From assembly GCA_947470575.1 (NCBI GenBank), contig CANITX010000004.1:1-46841 (forward strand): a stretch of 46,841 nucleotides of DNA, given 5' to 3'. Below are positions 1 through 9,961 of this stretch, piece by piece (position 1 is the stretch's first letter; each line of letters opens with the position of its first letter). The position numbers and the translations under genes were made by a program. The DNA comes from Rhodospirillales bacterium (GTDB lineage Bacteria; Pseudomonadota; Alphaproteobacteria; Rhodospirillales; CAMCUA01). The notes below the pieces were generated by a model that was given only the letters and a program-made list of their open reading frames with translations, had not been told where the DNA came from and did not search any database.

Positions 1-422
1 AAGACGAACACCCGCCCGCCGGTGTCGCGGCCGCGTTCGGCGGTGCCGGTGCGGCGCAGTACCGCCTTGATGCGGGCCAGAAGTTCGCGCGGGTTGAACG
101 GCTTGACCAGATAGTCGTCGGCGCCCATTTCCAGGCCGACGATGCGTTCGGTCTCCTCGGCCACCGCCGTCAGCAGGATGACCGGCAGGGCGGATTGGGC
201 GCGGATGCGCCGGCACAGCGACAGGCCGTCCTCGCCGGGCAGCATGATGTCGAGCACCACCAGGTCGAATCGCGCCTGCGCCAGCCGGCGGTCCATCTCG
301 TGGCCGTCGCCGGCGGTCTCGACCTTGAAGCCCTGGCGGCCGAGATAGCGCGATAGTAGGTCGCGGATCTCGCGGTCGTCGTCGACCACCAGCAGCCGGG
401 GTTGGGTTTCTGTGGCATTCAT
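1..422 (-). CDS. OmpR/PhoB-family response regulator, receiver domain (C-terminus outside window)
   Basis: Reverse-strand translation from ATG at 422: MNATETQPRLLVVDDDREIRDLLSRYLGRQGFKVETAGDG...DLVVLDIMLPGEDGLSLCRRIRA...LLTAVAEETERIVGLEMGADDYLVKPFNPRELLARIKAVLRR; receiver DD/D/K signature. Confidence 0.93.
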   Translation of the reverse strand, partial: MNATETQPRLLVVDDDREIRDLLSRYLGRQGFKVETAGDGHEMDRRLAQARFDLVVLDIMLPGEDGLSLCRRIRAQSALPVILLTAVAEETERIVGLEMGADDYLVKPFNPRELLARIKAVLRRTGTAERGRDTGGRVFV

Positions 423-463
423 GGCGCGGACTATAGCGAAGCCGGCGCCGCCCGCCGGAAATC

Positions 464-512
464 TTTGTAACGTCCGGTTGCGGCCGACCGGATTGAAACA
501 CACTGTTACAAA
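464..512. promoter_or_regulatory. Candidate operator: nested inverted repeat between divergent regulator and Spy-like gene
   Basis: TTTGTAAC (464-471) and GTTACAAA (505-512) are exact inverted repeats; inside them TCCGGT (473-478) / ACCGGA (487-492). Confidence 0.5.
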
Positions 513-596
513 TATCTTGGTGCTGCGAAACAACAGCGCAACGGGGCGGGCCTATATCTTGGCTGCGGAACACGTATCCCCGAAAGGAGTTTCCCC

Positions 597-1262
597 ATGA
601 ACAAGCAGGCCAAAATCTTTCTCGTCGCCGGCCTGGCCACGGCTGGCTTGGCTGCCGGCTTCTTTGCCGTCAACGCGCAAAGCGAAGGCCGTCCCCGGAT
701 GGAGCATATGCGCGGCGCCCAGTATGACGGCGACCGGCGCAGTCCCGGCGAGGGCATGGGTCGAGGCCCGGGCCGAGACTTCGGTCCCGGCATGGCGCGT
801 CATCCCGGCATGATGGGTGGCCCGCTCGGCATGTTTGCCGCCGCCTGCAATCCGCATCGCGACGCCATGCTGGCCGGTGCCATCGCCTATGGTGAAAAGC
901 GGTTGGACATCACGCCTGCCCAAACCGAATCCTGGGGCCGGCTGACGACAGCGCTGCGCGCCGGCAGCGCCCGCGCCGAACAGTCCTGCGCGGCAGCCAA
1001 ACCCGAGGACGGTCCGGTCACCAGCGCCGAACGCTTGGCCCGTATGGAAAATCGGATGGGCGACGGCCTAGCTATCGTCCAGACCATCCGTCCCGCCTAC
1101 GACACCTTCTACGCGACACTGACCGACGCCCAGAAGAAGACCCTGGAAGACATGCTGAGCCAGCGCATGATGGCCCGCCATGACGACCGTGGCGAGGGCC
1201 GCCATCGCCAAGGCCACCACGGGTACCACGGTTCCGATCGCCACGATAACGATCGCGGTTGA
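597..1262 (+). CDS. Spy/CpxP (LTXXQ)-family periplasmic protein with His-rich C-terminus
   Basis: Signal peptide; LDITPAQTESWGRLTTAL and LTDAQKKTLEDMLSQRM motifs; HDDRGEGRHRQGHHGYHGSDRHDNDRG tail. Confidence 0.8.
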   Translation: MNKQAKIFLVAGLATAGLAAGFFAVNAQSEGRPRMEHMRGAQYDGDRRSPGEGMGRGPGRDFGPGMARHPGMMGGPLGMFAAACNPHRDAMLAGAIAYGEKRLDITPAQTESWGRLTTALRAGSARAEQSCAAAKPEDGPVTSAERLARMENRMGDGLAIVQTIRPAYDTFYATLTDAQKKTLEDMLSQRMMARHDDRGEGRHRQGHHGYHGSDRHDNDRG

Positions 1263-1350
1263 ACGCTGTTGCTGACATGGCTTGTTGCCCCGCGCGGCCG
1301 TCCCGTACAAAGTGGCGACCGCGCGGGAACAGCCAACGTCAGGAGAATCG

Positions 1351-1901
1351 TCATGGGTCTTAGCGGCTCGGCCAACCGATACGGAAACGTCGCGATCTGG
1401 CTGCACTGGCTGACCGCCGGACTCGTCGTCGCCGCCTACATCGTCAGTCCCGAAGGGCGGGAAGCCCGCATTTACGCGCCGGGTTCGGATTTCAGCCGTA
1501 CCCTGCACGAAACCCTGGGCATGTTGGTGCTGGCGCTGACCGTGCTGCGGCTTGCCTGGCGGCAGGCCGACCGCCGGCCGGAACCGTTGCCTCAGCCACG
1601 CTGGATGCGGATCGCCTCAACGGCGACCCACCATCTGCTTTATCTGTTGCTGATCGCAGTGCCACTGGTTGCCATCTTCGGCGCGTGGTTTCAGGGCCAT
1701 CCGTTGACGCTCTTCGTCATCGGCGACATCGCCCCGCCGATGGCGGCGATGCGCGCCATCGGCAATCCGCTCGCCGAATTCCACGGCCTGCTCGGCGATG
1801 CCATCCTGTGGCTGGCCGGGTTGCACGCGGCCGCCGGGATTTTTCACCACTATATTTTGCGCGATGGCGTGCTGACGGCCATGTTGCCGCGGCGCGGCTG
1901 A
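1351..1901 (+). CDS. Cytochrome b561 family protein
   Basis: GNVAIWLHWLTAGLVVAAYIVSPEGRE...LHETLGMLVLALTVLRLAWR...EFHGLLGDAILWLAGLHAAAGIFHHY; four TM segments with paired His. Confidence 0.9.
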
Positions 1902-1927
1902 TCGACGGCGGGCGGTGCGATACCCGA

Positions 1928-2032
1928 CCGCCCTCCGAGACGGCGCCGTGCGCCTCCTCAGGGTAAGGAAAACAATATCGGCCTCATCCTGAGGAGCCGG
2001 CAGGGCCGGCGTCTCGAAGGATGGGCAACCGC
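1928..2032. repeat. Intergenic inverted repeat, family B (CCTCATCCTGAGGAG...GTCTCGAAGGATGG)
   Basis: CCTCCGAGACGGCGCCGTGCGCCTCCTCAGGGTAAGG pairs with CCTCATCCTGAGGAGCCGGCAGGGCCGGCGTCTCGAAGG; related copy near 24450-24560. Confidence 0.7.
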
Positions 2033-2041
2033 TCCCTACCC

Positions 2042-3109
2042 TCAGGCGTAGACCTTGCCGAAGCGGTTGGCGATGAAGTCCCGGAAATCGGCCTGTTCCT
2101 GGCGCACGAAGCCCTGCTTCGGCAGCTTGCCGGCGCGGTGCAGGTCGACCATGGCGCAAACTCCGGAAGCGGTGGTCTTCTGGATCGCCGAACGGCCGCC
2201 GCGTTCGGCGTCGCCATAGATCTTCTTGGCGTAGCTTTCCTGGCTCAATAGCCCGTCGCGCTTACCGGTCACCGTGACGAAGACCAGCACCACGTCCTGG
2301 CGTGTCGTCGGCACGCCGTATTCGATCAGCGCCTTGAAGGTGTCGCGGTGCTCGCACAGCTTGAGGTCGCGGGCCAGCATCGACACCATCTCGCGGTGGC
2401 CGGGGTAGCGCACGGTTTTATAGCTGACGTTGCGCGCCTTGCCGGCCAGCGTATCGCACAGGGTGCCGATGCCGCCCGATGTGCTGAACGCCTCGTAATC
2501 GATGCCGTCGAGGGAGAAGCGCTCCAGGCCTTCGAGCGGCATCAACTCGCGCCGCCGGCCCTCGTGGATGGCGTCGCAGCCGTTGCAATATTCGTTGATC
2601 AGCCCGTCGGTGCTCCAGGTCAGGTTGTATTTCAACGAATTATCCGGGTATTGCGGCAGGGCGCCGACGCGCAGGCGGATGTCGTGCAGCTCCTGGAAAT
2701 CCTGCAACAGGCTGTTGGCGACGATGGAGATGAAACCCGGCGCCAGCCCCGACTGGCAGACGAAGGCCGTTTTGGCGCCCTTGGCCAGTTTGCGGATCTC
2801 GCTCGCCGTGGCGACGTCCTCGGTCATGTCGAAGTAATGGGCGCCGGCCGCCTTGGCGGCGCGCGCCACGGCGACGCTCAGGAAGAAGGGCAGCGCGCAG
2901 ATCACGTAGTCCTGCTTCGCCGCTGCCTTCTTCAGGGCGGCCGTATCGGTGACGTCGACGATCCGGTGGCGGACATTGCCCGGTGCGCGGGCCGCCAAGG
3001 CCTTGGCGTCGCCGTCGGCCAGCGTCACCGTATAGTCGCCCGTTTCAGCCAACATATCGGCCGCCGTCGCGCCGATCTTGCCGGCGCCCAGCACCAGAAT
3101 CTTGCTCAT
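2042..3109 (-). CDS. Saccharopine dehydrogenase-family oxidoreductase
   Basis: MSKILVLGAGKIGATAADMLAETGDYTVTLADGD Rossmann fold; Lys9-like architecture. Confidence 0.88.
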   Translation of the reverse strand: MSKILVLGAGKIGATAADMLAETGDYTVTLADGDAKALAARAPGNVRHRIVDVTDTAALKKAAAKQDYVICALPFFLSVAVARAAKAAGAHYFDMTEDVATASEIRKLAKGAKTAFVCQSGLAPGFISIVANSLLQDFQELHDIRLRVGALPQYPDNSLKYNLTWSTDGLINEYCNGCDAIHEGRRRELMPLEGLERFSLDGIDYEAFSTSGGIGTLCDTLAGKARNVSYKTVRYPGHREMVSMLARDLKLCEHRDTFKALIEYGVPTTRQDVVLVFVTVTGKRDGLLSQESYAKKIYGDAERGGRSAIQKTTASGVCAMVDLHRAGKLPKQGFVRQEQADFRDFIANRFGKVYA

Positions 3110-3156
3110 CGTCGCATCCTATCGAACGGTTGATCGGGTTGGCACGGGCGGATGGC

Positions 3157-3711
3157 TTAGATGGCCTTGCCCTCGACTTGTTCGCGCAAGGCGTCGATGC
3201 GCTCGCCGAGGCCCGGCATCAGCGGATGCAGCGCCTGCACCTTTTCCAGAGCCTTCAGCGCCTTCGCGTCGTCGCCCAATTCCTGGTAGATCAGGCTCAG
3301 GCCCGACAGCGCACCGAAATGGCGCGGCTCCAGCGCCAGCGTGCGCGCCACGTCGCTCAGCGATTTGTCGTAGGCGTCCATCATGTAATAGACCGAGGCC
3401 CGTTTGTTCCAGCCCTCAGCATAATTGGGCGCCTGTTTGACGACATCGTCGAAGATCGCCAAGGCGGTCTTCAAGGCGCCCTGATTCATGGCGACGACGC
3501 CTGCGGCGACCTTGCGCGCCACCTGCTGGTCCTTGTTCTCCAGCCACAACTGCCAGATGCCGGCTTCGAGCTGTTTCGCCTCATTGGCGCTCTGCGTCGA
3601 TTGCAGCCGGGCGAACAGGCCTTTCAGGCGCGCATCCGTCTGATCCGCCGCCGCCGGCAGGGCGGACGCGATCGCGGCCAACAGCAGAATCGGCAGCAGC
3701 AGGATACGCAT
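3157..3711 (-). CDS. Tetratricopeptide-repeat protein, exported
   Basis: Signal peptide plus TPR-like helices (YAEGWNKRASVYYMMDAYDKSLSDVARTLALEPRHFGALSGLSLIYQELGD). Confidence 0.8.
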   Translation of the reverse strand: MRILLLPILLLAAIASALPAAADQTDARLKGLFARLQSTQSANEAKQLEAGIWQLWLENKDQQVARKVAAGVVAMNQGALKTALAIFDDVVKQAPNYAEGWNKRASVYYMMDAYDKSLSDVARTLALEPRHFGALSGLSLIYQELGDDAKALKALEKVQALHPLMPGLGERIDALREQVEGKAI

Positions 3712-3779
3712 GGCCGCATGATAAGACCGTCCCGGTTCGGTCGTCCAGAACGACTGTCTTGTTTTACGGCGGCGGCATC

Positions 3780-3950
3780 ACCCCCCGCCCTGTCCCTCCC
3801 CCTCGCCGGCTGCGCCGGCATTTATCCCATGGCGGCGAGACTGCCGGGGGGAGGGGGACGTTGTTACGACCCACGTTGGTTTGAAAATGTGTCGCGGGGG
3901 TACCGCAAGGTTCCCTCCCCCCGTGAGGGGGAGGGACAGGGAGAGGGGGA
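3780..3950. repeat. Intergenic repeat, family A (CCCTCTCCCC/GGGGAGAGGG type), two copies
   Basis: CCCTGTCCCTCCCCCTCGCCGG... and CCCTCCCCCCGTGAGGGGGAGGGACAGGGAGAGGGGGA in inverted orientation. Confidence 0.7.
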
Positions 3951-3967
3951 AAGGTGTCAGCCGCGTC

Positions 3968-5263
3968 CTATTGCCTCACCAGTTCTGCTGGGCAGGGCCC
4001 GCCGGTGGCCCAATCGAGCAGTTCCGCCGTGTGCACCACCGGCATTGCGGTAGCCCCGGCCAATTGAGTCAGGCAGCCGATATTGCCGGTGGCGATCACT
4101 GTCGCCCCGGTGGCGTCGAGGTTCCTCGCCTTGCGTGCGCGCAGCCGCTCGGCGATGGCCGGCTGCAAGATGTTGTAGGTGCCGGCCGAACCGCAGCACA
4201 AGTGCCCCTCCGCCGGTTCGCGCACCGTGAAGCCCGCCGCCGCCAACAGCTTCTTCGGCGGCTCTTTCAGCTTCTGGCCGTGCTGCATGGAGCAGGCCGA
4301 ATGATAGGCGACGGTCAGGCCGGCGTGCGGCACCACGTTGGTCAGGCCGATCTCGCTCATCACTTCGGTGATGTCGCGGGCCAGCCCGCCGATACGTGCT
4401 GCGCGGTCGGCCCAGGCCGTGTCCTCAGCCAGCAGGTGGCCCCAATCCTTGACCGTGGTGCCGCAGCCCGACGCATTGATGACCAGCGCATCGAACGGTC
4501 CGCCTTTGGCCTCGGCTGCCTCGATGGCGGCGATATTGGCGCGCGCCGCTGCCCTCGCTGCGTCCTCGTCGCCCATGTGGTGGACCAGCGCGCCGCAGCA
4601 ACCGATGCCCATGGGCACCACCACCTCGCAGCCGTGGCGGGTCAGCAGCCGCACCGTCGCCTCGTTGATCGATGGGCGCAGCACCTGTTGCGCGCAGCCG
4701 GTCAGCAGCGCGACGCGTTTCTTGCGCACACCCTCGGCGGCGAACGCCTGCGGCAGATCCGTTGGCGACGGGCCGGGCAGGCTGCGTGGCGCCAGTTTCA
4801 GCATCGCTCCCAGCCGCCCGGAAAACAGCGGCGCCAAGGGCCTGGCCAGCAGCGCCCCGATCAGCGCGATACGCAGCCGTCCCGGATGCGGCAGCAACCA
4901 GGCCAGCAGCCGGCGCAGCAGGCGGTCGGCCGCCGGGCGGCGATAGGTTTTCTCGATACGGGCCCGCGCGATGTCGACCAGATGCATGTAATGCACGCCG
5001 GACGGACAGGTGGTCATGCACGACAGGCACGACAGGCAGCGGTCGATGTGCTGGACCACCTGTTCGCTTGCCGGCTTGTCGTTCTCCAGCATGTCCTTGA
5101 TCAGATAGATGCGGCCGCGCGGACTGTCCAACTCGTCGCCCAACAGCACATAGGTCGGGCAGGTCGCCGTGCAGAAGCCGCAATGGACGCATGTGCGCAA
5201 GATGGCATTGGCCGTGCCGATCTCCGGCTCCGCCAGCCGCGCCGCGCTGAAATTGGTTTGCAT
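3968..5263 (-). CDS. glcF: Glycolate oxidase iron-sulfur subunit
   Basis: Two 4Fe-4S motifs (CVHCGFCTATCPTY; CLSCLSCMTTCPSGVHY), C-terminal CCG motifs. Confidence 0.95.
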   Translation of the reverse strand: MQTNFSAARLAEPEIGTANAILRTCVHCGFCTATCPTYVLLGDELDSPRGRIYLIKDMLENDKPASEQVVQHIDRCLSCLSCMTTCPSGVHYMHLVDIARARIEKTYRRPAADRLLRRLLAWLLPHPGRLRIALIGALLARPLAPLFSGRLGAMLKLAPRSLPGPSPTDLPQAFAAEGVRKKRVALLTGCAQQVLRPSINEATVRLLTRHGCEVVVPMGIGCCGALVHHMGDEDAARAAARANIAAIEAAEAKGGPFDALVINASGCGTTVKDWGHLLAEDTAWADRAARIGGLARDITEVMSEIGLTNVVPHAGLTVAYHSACSMQHGQKLKEPPKKLLAAAGFTVREPAEGHLCCGSAGTYNILQPAIAERLRARKARNLDATGATVIATGNIGCLTQLAGATAMPVVHTAELLDWATGGPCPAELVRQ

Positions 5264-5280
5264 GCGTCACACTTCCATCC

Positions 5281-5335
5281 TGCTCCCGCTCCCCTAGTGG
5301 GGAGAGGGTCGGGGTGAGGGGGAACCGGCGCTTGC
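5281..5335. repeat. Intergenic repeat, family A
   Basis: GCTCCCCTAGTGGGGAGAGGGTCGGGGTGAGGGGGAA between glcF and glcE. Confidence 0.7.
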
Positions 5336-5352
5336 CGGCATCCCTCAAATCC

Positions 5353-6579
5353 CTACATCCCCTCGACCATCCGCCCCGGGTTGAGCACGCCCTTCGGGTC
5401 GAGCCCTTGCTTGACCCGGCGCGCCAGTTCGACCAGCGCGCCGGCCTGCGGCTGGAATACCGGCACCGTCCCGCGAATCTCCGCGTCGGCGCGGATCAGC
5501 GTCGCATGGCCCTCGGGCAAGGCGGCCCGCACGATGGCGTGTCCGGCGTCCGGCCGTGGCGGGATGGCCAGCCAGACCAGCCCGCCGCCCCAGTCGTACA
5601 TGGCCTCGCCGCCCAGGTCGGCCACGATCTTCGCCGCCGTCGCCGCTCCGGCCATCGGCGGCACCGACAGCCGCCAGACCTGACGCTTGTCGTTCGGCGC
5701 GGCGAAACAGCTCACGTCGCGCACCTCGCGCCAGAATGTTGCCGAATTGTGGCTGTGCAATTCCTCGATGGCGCCAAACGGGGCCAGCAGGGTGCGCAGC
5801 CCGGCCGCCCGGGCTTCCACCGACGGCGCGAAGCCTTCGACGCGCAGCGCCGTCACCGCGCCGCCGGCCCGCCCGACATAGTTCACGGTCGAGCCCGCCG
5901 CGATTCCCGCCGGCAGATGCGCCGCGCCGGAAACCTCGTGAGAGCTGCCGAGCGCCGCACTCATCGCCGCCATCGCCCGCTCGTCGGCAAGGCCCAGCAC
6001 CAGCACGGTGCGGGTTTTCTCCGGTGCCGGTAGGGCGCGCACCGTCAGTTCGGTCATCAAGGCCAGCGTGCCGAACGATCCGGCCATCAGCTTGGATAAG
6101 TCGAAGCCAGTGACGTTCTTGACCACCCGGCCGCCCGACTTGAAGGCCTCGCCCCGGCCGCTGACGGCGTGGAAACCGAGGATATGGTCGCGGGCCGCCC
6201 CCGCCTTGATCCGTCGTGGGCCGCCCAGGTTGCAGGCGACGGCGCCGCCGACCGTGCCCTGGCCCGCTTCGGCGCCCAGTAGCGGCCCCAGGTCCGGCGG
6301 CTCGAAGGCCAAGCATTGCCGGCGCGCCGCCAGCAGCGCCTCGATCTCGGTAATTGGCGTCCCCGGCCTGAGCGTTAGCACCAGCTCTTCCGGCTCGTAC
6401 AATTCGATGCCGGCAAGGCCGGTCAGGTCCAACCGGGCGCCCCCCGCCACCGGCCGGCCGAAGGCCCGTTTGCTGCCCGCCGCCGCGATGTCCAGCGTCA
6501 CCTCGCCGGCCACTGCCCAGCGCACCGCTTCGAGCAATTGCTCGCGGGTCGCGGGCCGGATGGCTTCCGGGGCATTCAT
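5353..6579 (-). CDS. glcE: Glycolate oxidase FAD-binding subunit
   Basis: FAD_binding_4 features (TLRPGTPITEIEALLAARRQCLAFEPPD; GGAVACNLGGPRRIKAGAARDHILGF); NPGRMVEGM C-terminus; precedes glcF. Confidence 0.93.
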   Translation of the reverse strand: MNAPEAIRPATREQLLEAVRWAVAGEVTLDIAAAGSKRAFGRPVAGGARLDLTGLAGIELYEPEELVLTLRPGTPITEIEALLAARRQCLAFEPPDLGPLLGAEAGQGTVGGAVACNLGGPRRIKAGAARDHILGFHAVSGRGEAFKSGGRVVKNVTGFDLSKLMAGSFGTLALMTELTVRALPAPEKTRTVLVLGLADERAMAAMSAALGSSHEVSGAAHLPAGIAAGSTVNYVGRAGGAVTALRVEGFAPSVEARAAGLRTLLAPFGAIEELHSHNSATFWREVRDVSCFAAPNDKRQVWRLSVPPMAGAATAAKIVADLGGEAMYDWGGGLVWLAIPPRPDAGHAIVRAALPEGHATLIRADAEIRGTVPVFQPQAGALVELARRVKQGLDPKGVLNPGRMVEGM

Positions 6580-6661
6580 GGCAAATCTCTAGCTTGTCGC
6601 GATGATGGCGGGTGTCGGGGCGGGTTATAACCCGCCCCTATGCACCAAGTTAGCCGGCGGT

Positions 6662-7348
6662 TCAGACCTTCAGCACCTTCTTTTTGCGGATGATGGCGTT
6701 CAGCTTGTCCATCGGCAGGCCGGCTTTGATGCCGCGTTCCTGCTCGGCTTCGCAGATCGCCATGTCCTCGGCCTGATAGAGGGTGTCGGCCAGGCGGCCG
6801 CGCGGGATGATGCAGATGCCATCCGGATCGCCCATCAGGATATCGCCGGGGTTGACCTGGCCGCCGCCGCAGGTGATCGGCACGTCGATACCGACCAGCT
6901 CCAGGTTCGAGCGGCGAATCGCCGCGCCCCGGCAGAACACAGGGAACTTCAGCTCGCGGATCTCGGCGAAGTCGCGGACGTGCGAATCCGTCACCATGGC
7001 CGCCAGGCCCTGGTACATGGAATGGTGCGCCATATTCTCGCCCATGATCCACTGGTCGGACATGCCGGTTTCGATGACCAGCACCTCACCCTTTTTACAC
7101 TGGCGGATGAAGTCGTAGATGTTCATCGGTGCCGTCTTGCCGCCCAGCTTCGGGGCATAGCGCAAGGTCCGCGCCGGGCCGCAGAAACGGCCGTTCGGCT
7201 GCACCGGCAGCACGCCGTCCATCCAGCAGCCGATATTCAGCCGACCCATCGCGTCGGTGATGTAGCCCGACGGCATCTTGCCGAGCTTCTTGATGGCATC
7301 GGCGACGGATTTGTCGGCGTTCGCGGGCGCCGCGGGTTTCTTGGCCAT
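6662..7348 (-). CDS. RraA-like / demethylmenaquinone methyltransferase-fold protein
   Basis: [11 protein letters not shown]..., [30 protein letters not shown]...[19 protein letters not shown]: RraA-like signature. Confidence 0.88.
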   Translation of the reverse strand: MAKKPAAPANADKSVADAIKKLGKMPSGYITDAMGRLNIGCWMDGVLPVQPNGRFCGPARTLRYAPKLGGKTAPMNIYDFIRQCKKGEVLVIETGMSDQWIMGENMAHHSMYQGLAAMVTDSHVRDFAEIRELKFPVFCRGAAIRRSNLELVGIDVPITCGGGQVNPGDILMGDPDGICIIPRGRLADTLYQAEDMAICEAEQERGIKAGLPMDKLNAIIRKKKVLKV

Positions 7349-7462
7349 GAGGTCCCCCTGAAGGTTGGTTGCAGTCGGCGCCCACGATATACGCCGCGCG
7401 CTGCCGGTGGCAGCGGAAAATGCGCGCTGCATCCGTCGCCGTCATCGGCTATGTTCCGCCCC

Positions 7463-8386
7463 ATGCAGCCGATCGTTTCCATTAAAAATCTGTCGAAGAC
7501 CTATGCCTCGGGCTTCCAAGCCCTGTGCGGCATCGACCTCGACATCCGCCAAGGCGAGATTTTCGCGCTTCTGGGCCCCAACGGCGCCGGCAAGACGACG
7601 CTGATCGGCATTGTCTGCGGCATCGTCACGGCGACCTCCGGCAGCGTCACGGTGGCCGGCCACGATATCGTCGCCGATTACCGCGCGGCGCGGGCGCTCA
7701 TCGGCCTGGTGCCGCAGGAGTTGAGCACGGACGCTTTCGAATCGGTCTGGGCGACCGTCAGCTTCTCGCGCGGCCTGTTCGGCAAACCGCAAGACCCGGC
7801 CCTGGTCGAACGGGTGCTGCGCGATTTGTCGCTCTGGGAAAAGAAAGACAGCCGCATCATGACGCTGTCGGGCGGCATGAAGCGCCGCGTGCTGATCGCC
7901 AAGGCTTTGGTGCATGAACCGCGCATCCTGTTTCTCGACGAACCCACTGCCGGCGTCGATGTCGAACTTCGTCAGGACATGTGGGCTCAGGTCCGCCGTT
8001 TGCGCGATGCCGGTGTCACCGTCATCCTCACCACCCATTACATCGACGAAGCCGAACAGATGGCCGATCGCATCGGCGTCATCGACCGTGGCCGGCTGAT
8101 CCTGGTCGAGCCCAAGGCGGAATTGATGCGAAAGCTCGGCAAGAAGCAGCTTGTCCTGCAACTGCACCGGCCGCTCGAATCCCTGCCGGCGGGGCTTGCC
8201 GCCCATCGCCTGGAGCTTGCCGCCGACGGCGCCGAGCTGACCTTCACCTACGACGTCCAGGCCGACCGCACCGGCATCGCGGCGTTGTTCGACGATCTCG
8301 CCCGCGCCGGTATCGGCTTCAAGGACCTGCGCACGACGCAAAGCTCGCTCGAAGACATCTTCGTCAGCCTGGTGCGGAAGCCATGA
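7463..8386 (+). CDS. ABC-2 type transporter ATP-binding protein
   Basis: [12 protein letters not shown] (Walker A), [32 protein letters not shown]; ends in ATGA overlap with permease. Confidence 0.95.
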   Translation: MQPIVSIKNLSKTYASGFQALCGIDLDIRQGEIFALLGPNGAGKTTLIGIVCGIVTATSGSVTVAGHDIVADYRAARALIGLVPQELSTDAFESVWATVSFSRGLFGKPQDPALVERVLRDLSLWEKKDSRIMTLSGGMKRRVLIAKALVHEPRILFLDEPTAGVDVELRQDMWAQVRRLRDAGVTVILTTHYIDEAEQMADRIGVIDRGRLILVEPKAELMRKLGKKQLVLQLHRPLESLPAGLAAHRLELAADGAELTFTYDVQADRTGIAALFDDLARAGIGFKDLRTTQSSLEDIFVSLVRKP

Positions 8387-9150
8387 CCATGAACCTGCGC
8401 GGCATGCGCGCCATCTATGTCTTCGAAATGTCGCGCGCCGGGCGGACGTTGCTGCAAAGCGTCGTCGCCCCGGTGCTCGCCACCTCGCTCTATTTCATCG
8501 TCTTCGGCGCCGCTATCGGCGAACACATGGCGGTGATCGGCGGCGTGCCCTACGGCGCCTTCATCGTGCCCGGCCTGATCATGCTGTCGATCCTGACACA
8601 AAGCGTCTCGAACGCCGCCTTCGGCATCTATTTCCCGAAGTTTACCGGCACCGTTTACGAAATCCTTTCGGCCCCCGTTTCGCCGTTGGAGATCGTCGTC
8701 GGCTACGTCGGCGCGGCGGCCACCAAATCGGTGATCCTCGGCTTGATCATCCTGGCCACCGCCGCCCTGTTCGTCCCGCTTAGCATCGCCCATCCGCTGG
8801 CCATGCTGGCCTTCCTGGTCCTGACCTCGGTGGCCTTCAGCCTGTTGGGCTTCATCATCGGCATCTGGGCCAACGGCTTCGAACAGCTGCAATTCGTGCC
8901 GCTGCTGGTCATCACCCCGCTGACCTTTTTGGGCGGCACCTTCTATTCGATCGACATGCTGCCGCCGCTATGGCGCACGGTGACCCTGTTCAATCCCGTG
9001 GTCTATCTGATCAGCGGCTTCCGCTGGGCCTTCTTCGGCCTCACCGACGTTCCCATCGCGATGAGCCTTGCCGCCACGGCGGGCTTCCTGCTGTTGTGCC
9101 TGGGCGTCGTCGGGTGGATCTTCCGCACGGGCTACCGATTGAAGCGCTAG
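8383..9150 (+). CDS. ABC-2 type transporter permease
   Basis: [42 protein letters not shown]-type ABC-2 membrane protein; overlaps ATPase gene. Confidence 0.93.
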   Translation: MTMNLRGMRAIYVFEMSRAGRTLLQSVVAPVLATSLYFIVFGAAIGEHMAVIGGVPYGAFIVPGLIMLSILTQSVSNAAFGIYFPKFTGTVYEILSAPVSPLEIVVGYVGAAATKSVILGLIILATAALFVPLSIAHPLAMLAFLVLTSVAFSLLGFIIGIWANGFEQLQFVPLLVITPLTFLGGTFYSIDMLPPLWRTVTLFNPVVYLISGFRWAFFGLTDVPIAMSLAATAGFLLLCLGVVGWIFRTGYRLKR

Positions 9151-9161
9151 GACCGTCGCGC

Positions 9162-9839
9162 ATGACCGACACTGCCTACGACGATGTCTTCTACCAAAAG
9201 CAGATCGACGGCTCGTACAAAAGCGCCCGCATCTATGCCTACCTGCTGGCCCGTGTGTTCAAACCGCTGAGCGTCGTCGATGTCGGCTGCGGCCGGGGTG
9301 CCTGGCTGAAGGCATTCAAGGAGGTCGGGGCTGAGAAGCTGGCCGGTTTCGACGGCCCTTGGAACGGCCCGCAAAACATGATCGAGCCCGCCATCGTTTT
9401 CGCCGCCTGCGACCTGAACCGACCCATTGCGGCGCCGGCGGGTGAAAAATTCGATCTGGCCCTATCGCTCGAAGTCGCCGAACACCTGGCCCCGGCATCG
9501 GCGCCGACCTTCGTCGAATCGCTGACCAACCTGGCCGATGTCGTGCTGTTCGGCGCCGCCGTCCCCGGCCAGGGCGGCACCAACCACGTCAACGAACAGC
9601 CGGCAACCTATTGGGCCAAGCTGTTCGCGGCGCGTGGTTACGCGCCCTTCGATTACTTCCGCCCCCTGGTGTGGGGCGACCGCCGGGTCGATTTTTGGTA
9701 CCAGCAGAACACCTTCCTCTATGTCCGCCAGAGCAGCGCCGCCCACGCCGACCTGTCGGTCAAGGGCTTGGTTCCCCTGGCCAATCCGGCCTTCATGGAT
9801 TGCGTGCATCCGATCCTTTACACGGCCCGGCGCCGGTAG
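9162..9839 (+). CDS. Class I SAM-dependent methyltransferase
   Basis: VVDVGCGRGAWLKAFKEVG (motif I), DLALSLEVAEHL. Confidence 0.88.
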   Translation: MTDTAYDDVFYQKQIDGSYKSARIYAYLLARVFKPLSVVDVGCGRGAWLKAFKEVGAEKLAGFDGPWNGPQNMIEPAIVFAACDLNRPIAAPAGEKFDLALSLEVAEHLAPASAPTFVESLTNLADVVLFGAAVPGQGGTNHVNEQPATYWAKLFAARGYAPFDYFRPLVWGDRRVDFWYQQNTFLYVRQSSAAHADLSVKGLVPLANPAFMDCVHPILYTARRR

Positions 9840-9961
9840 TTCCCCGCGCCTATCCTCGCGCCCGATTGCCCCCAGTCGCTGCAACCGCTAGATTGCCGGC
9901 ACAAAAAAATAGCCTCCTCCGGGAAAGCCCGGTCCGCAGCAGCTCCAGGAGTACCCTTAAC

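Noticed and set aside
2348-3133. 261-aa plus-strand ORF
   Set aside because: Antisense to saccharopine dehydrogenase-like gene
3881-5317. 478-aa plus-strand ORF opposite glcF
   Set aside because: Antisense to a clearly conserved Fe-S protein; low-complexity Arg/Gln/Ala composition typical of high-GC shadow ORFs
6602-7462. N-terminal extension of the ABC ATPase ORF (6602..8386)
   Set aside because: Extension is antisense to the RraA-like gene; real start is [12 protein letters not shown] at 7463
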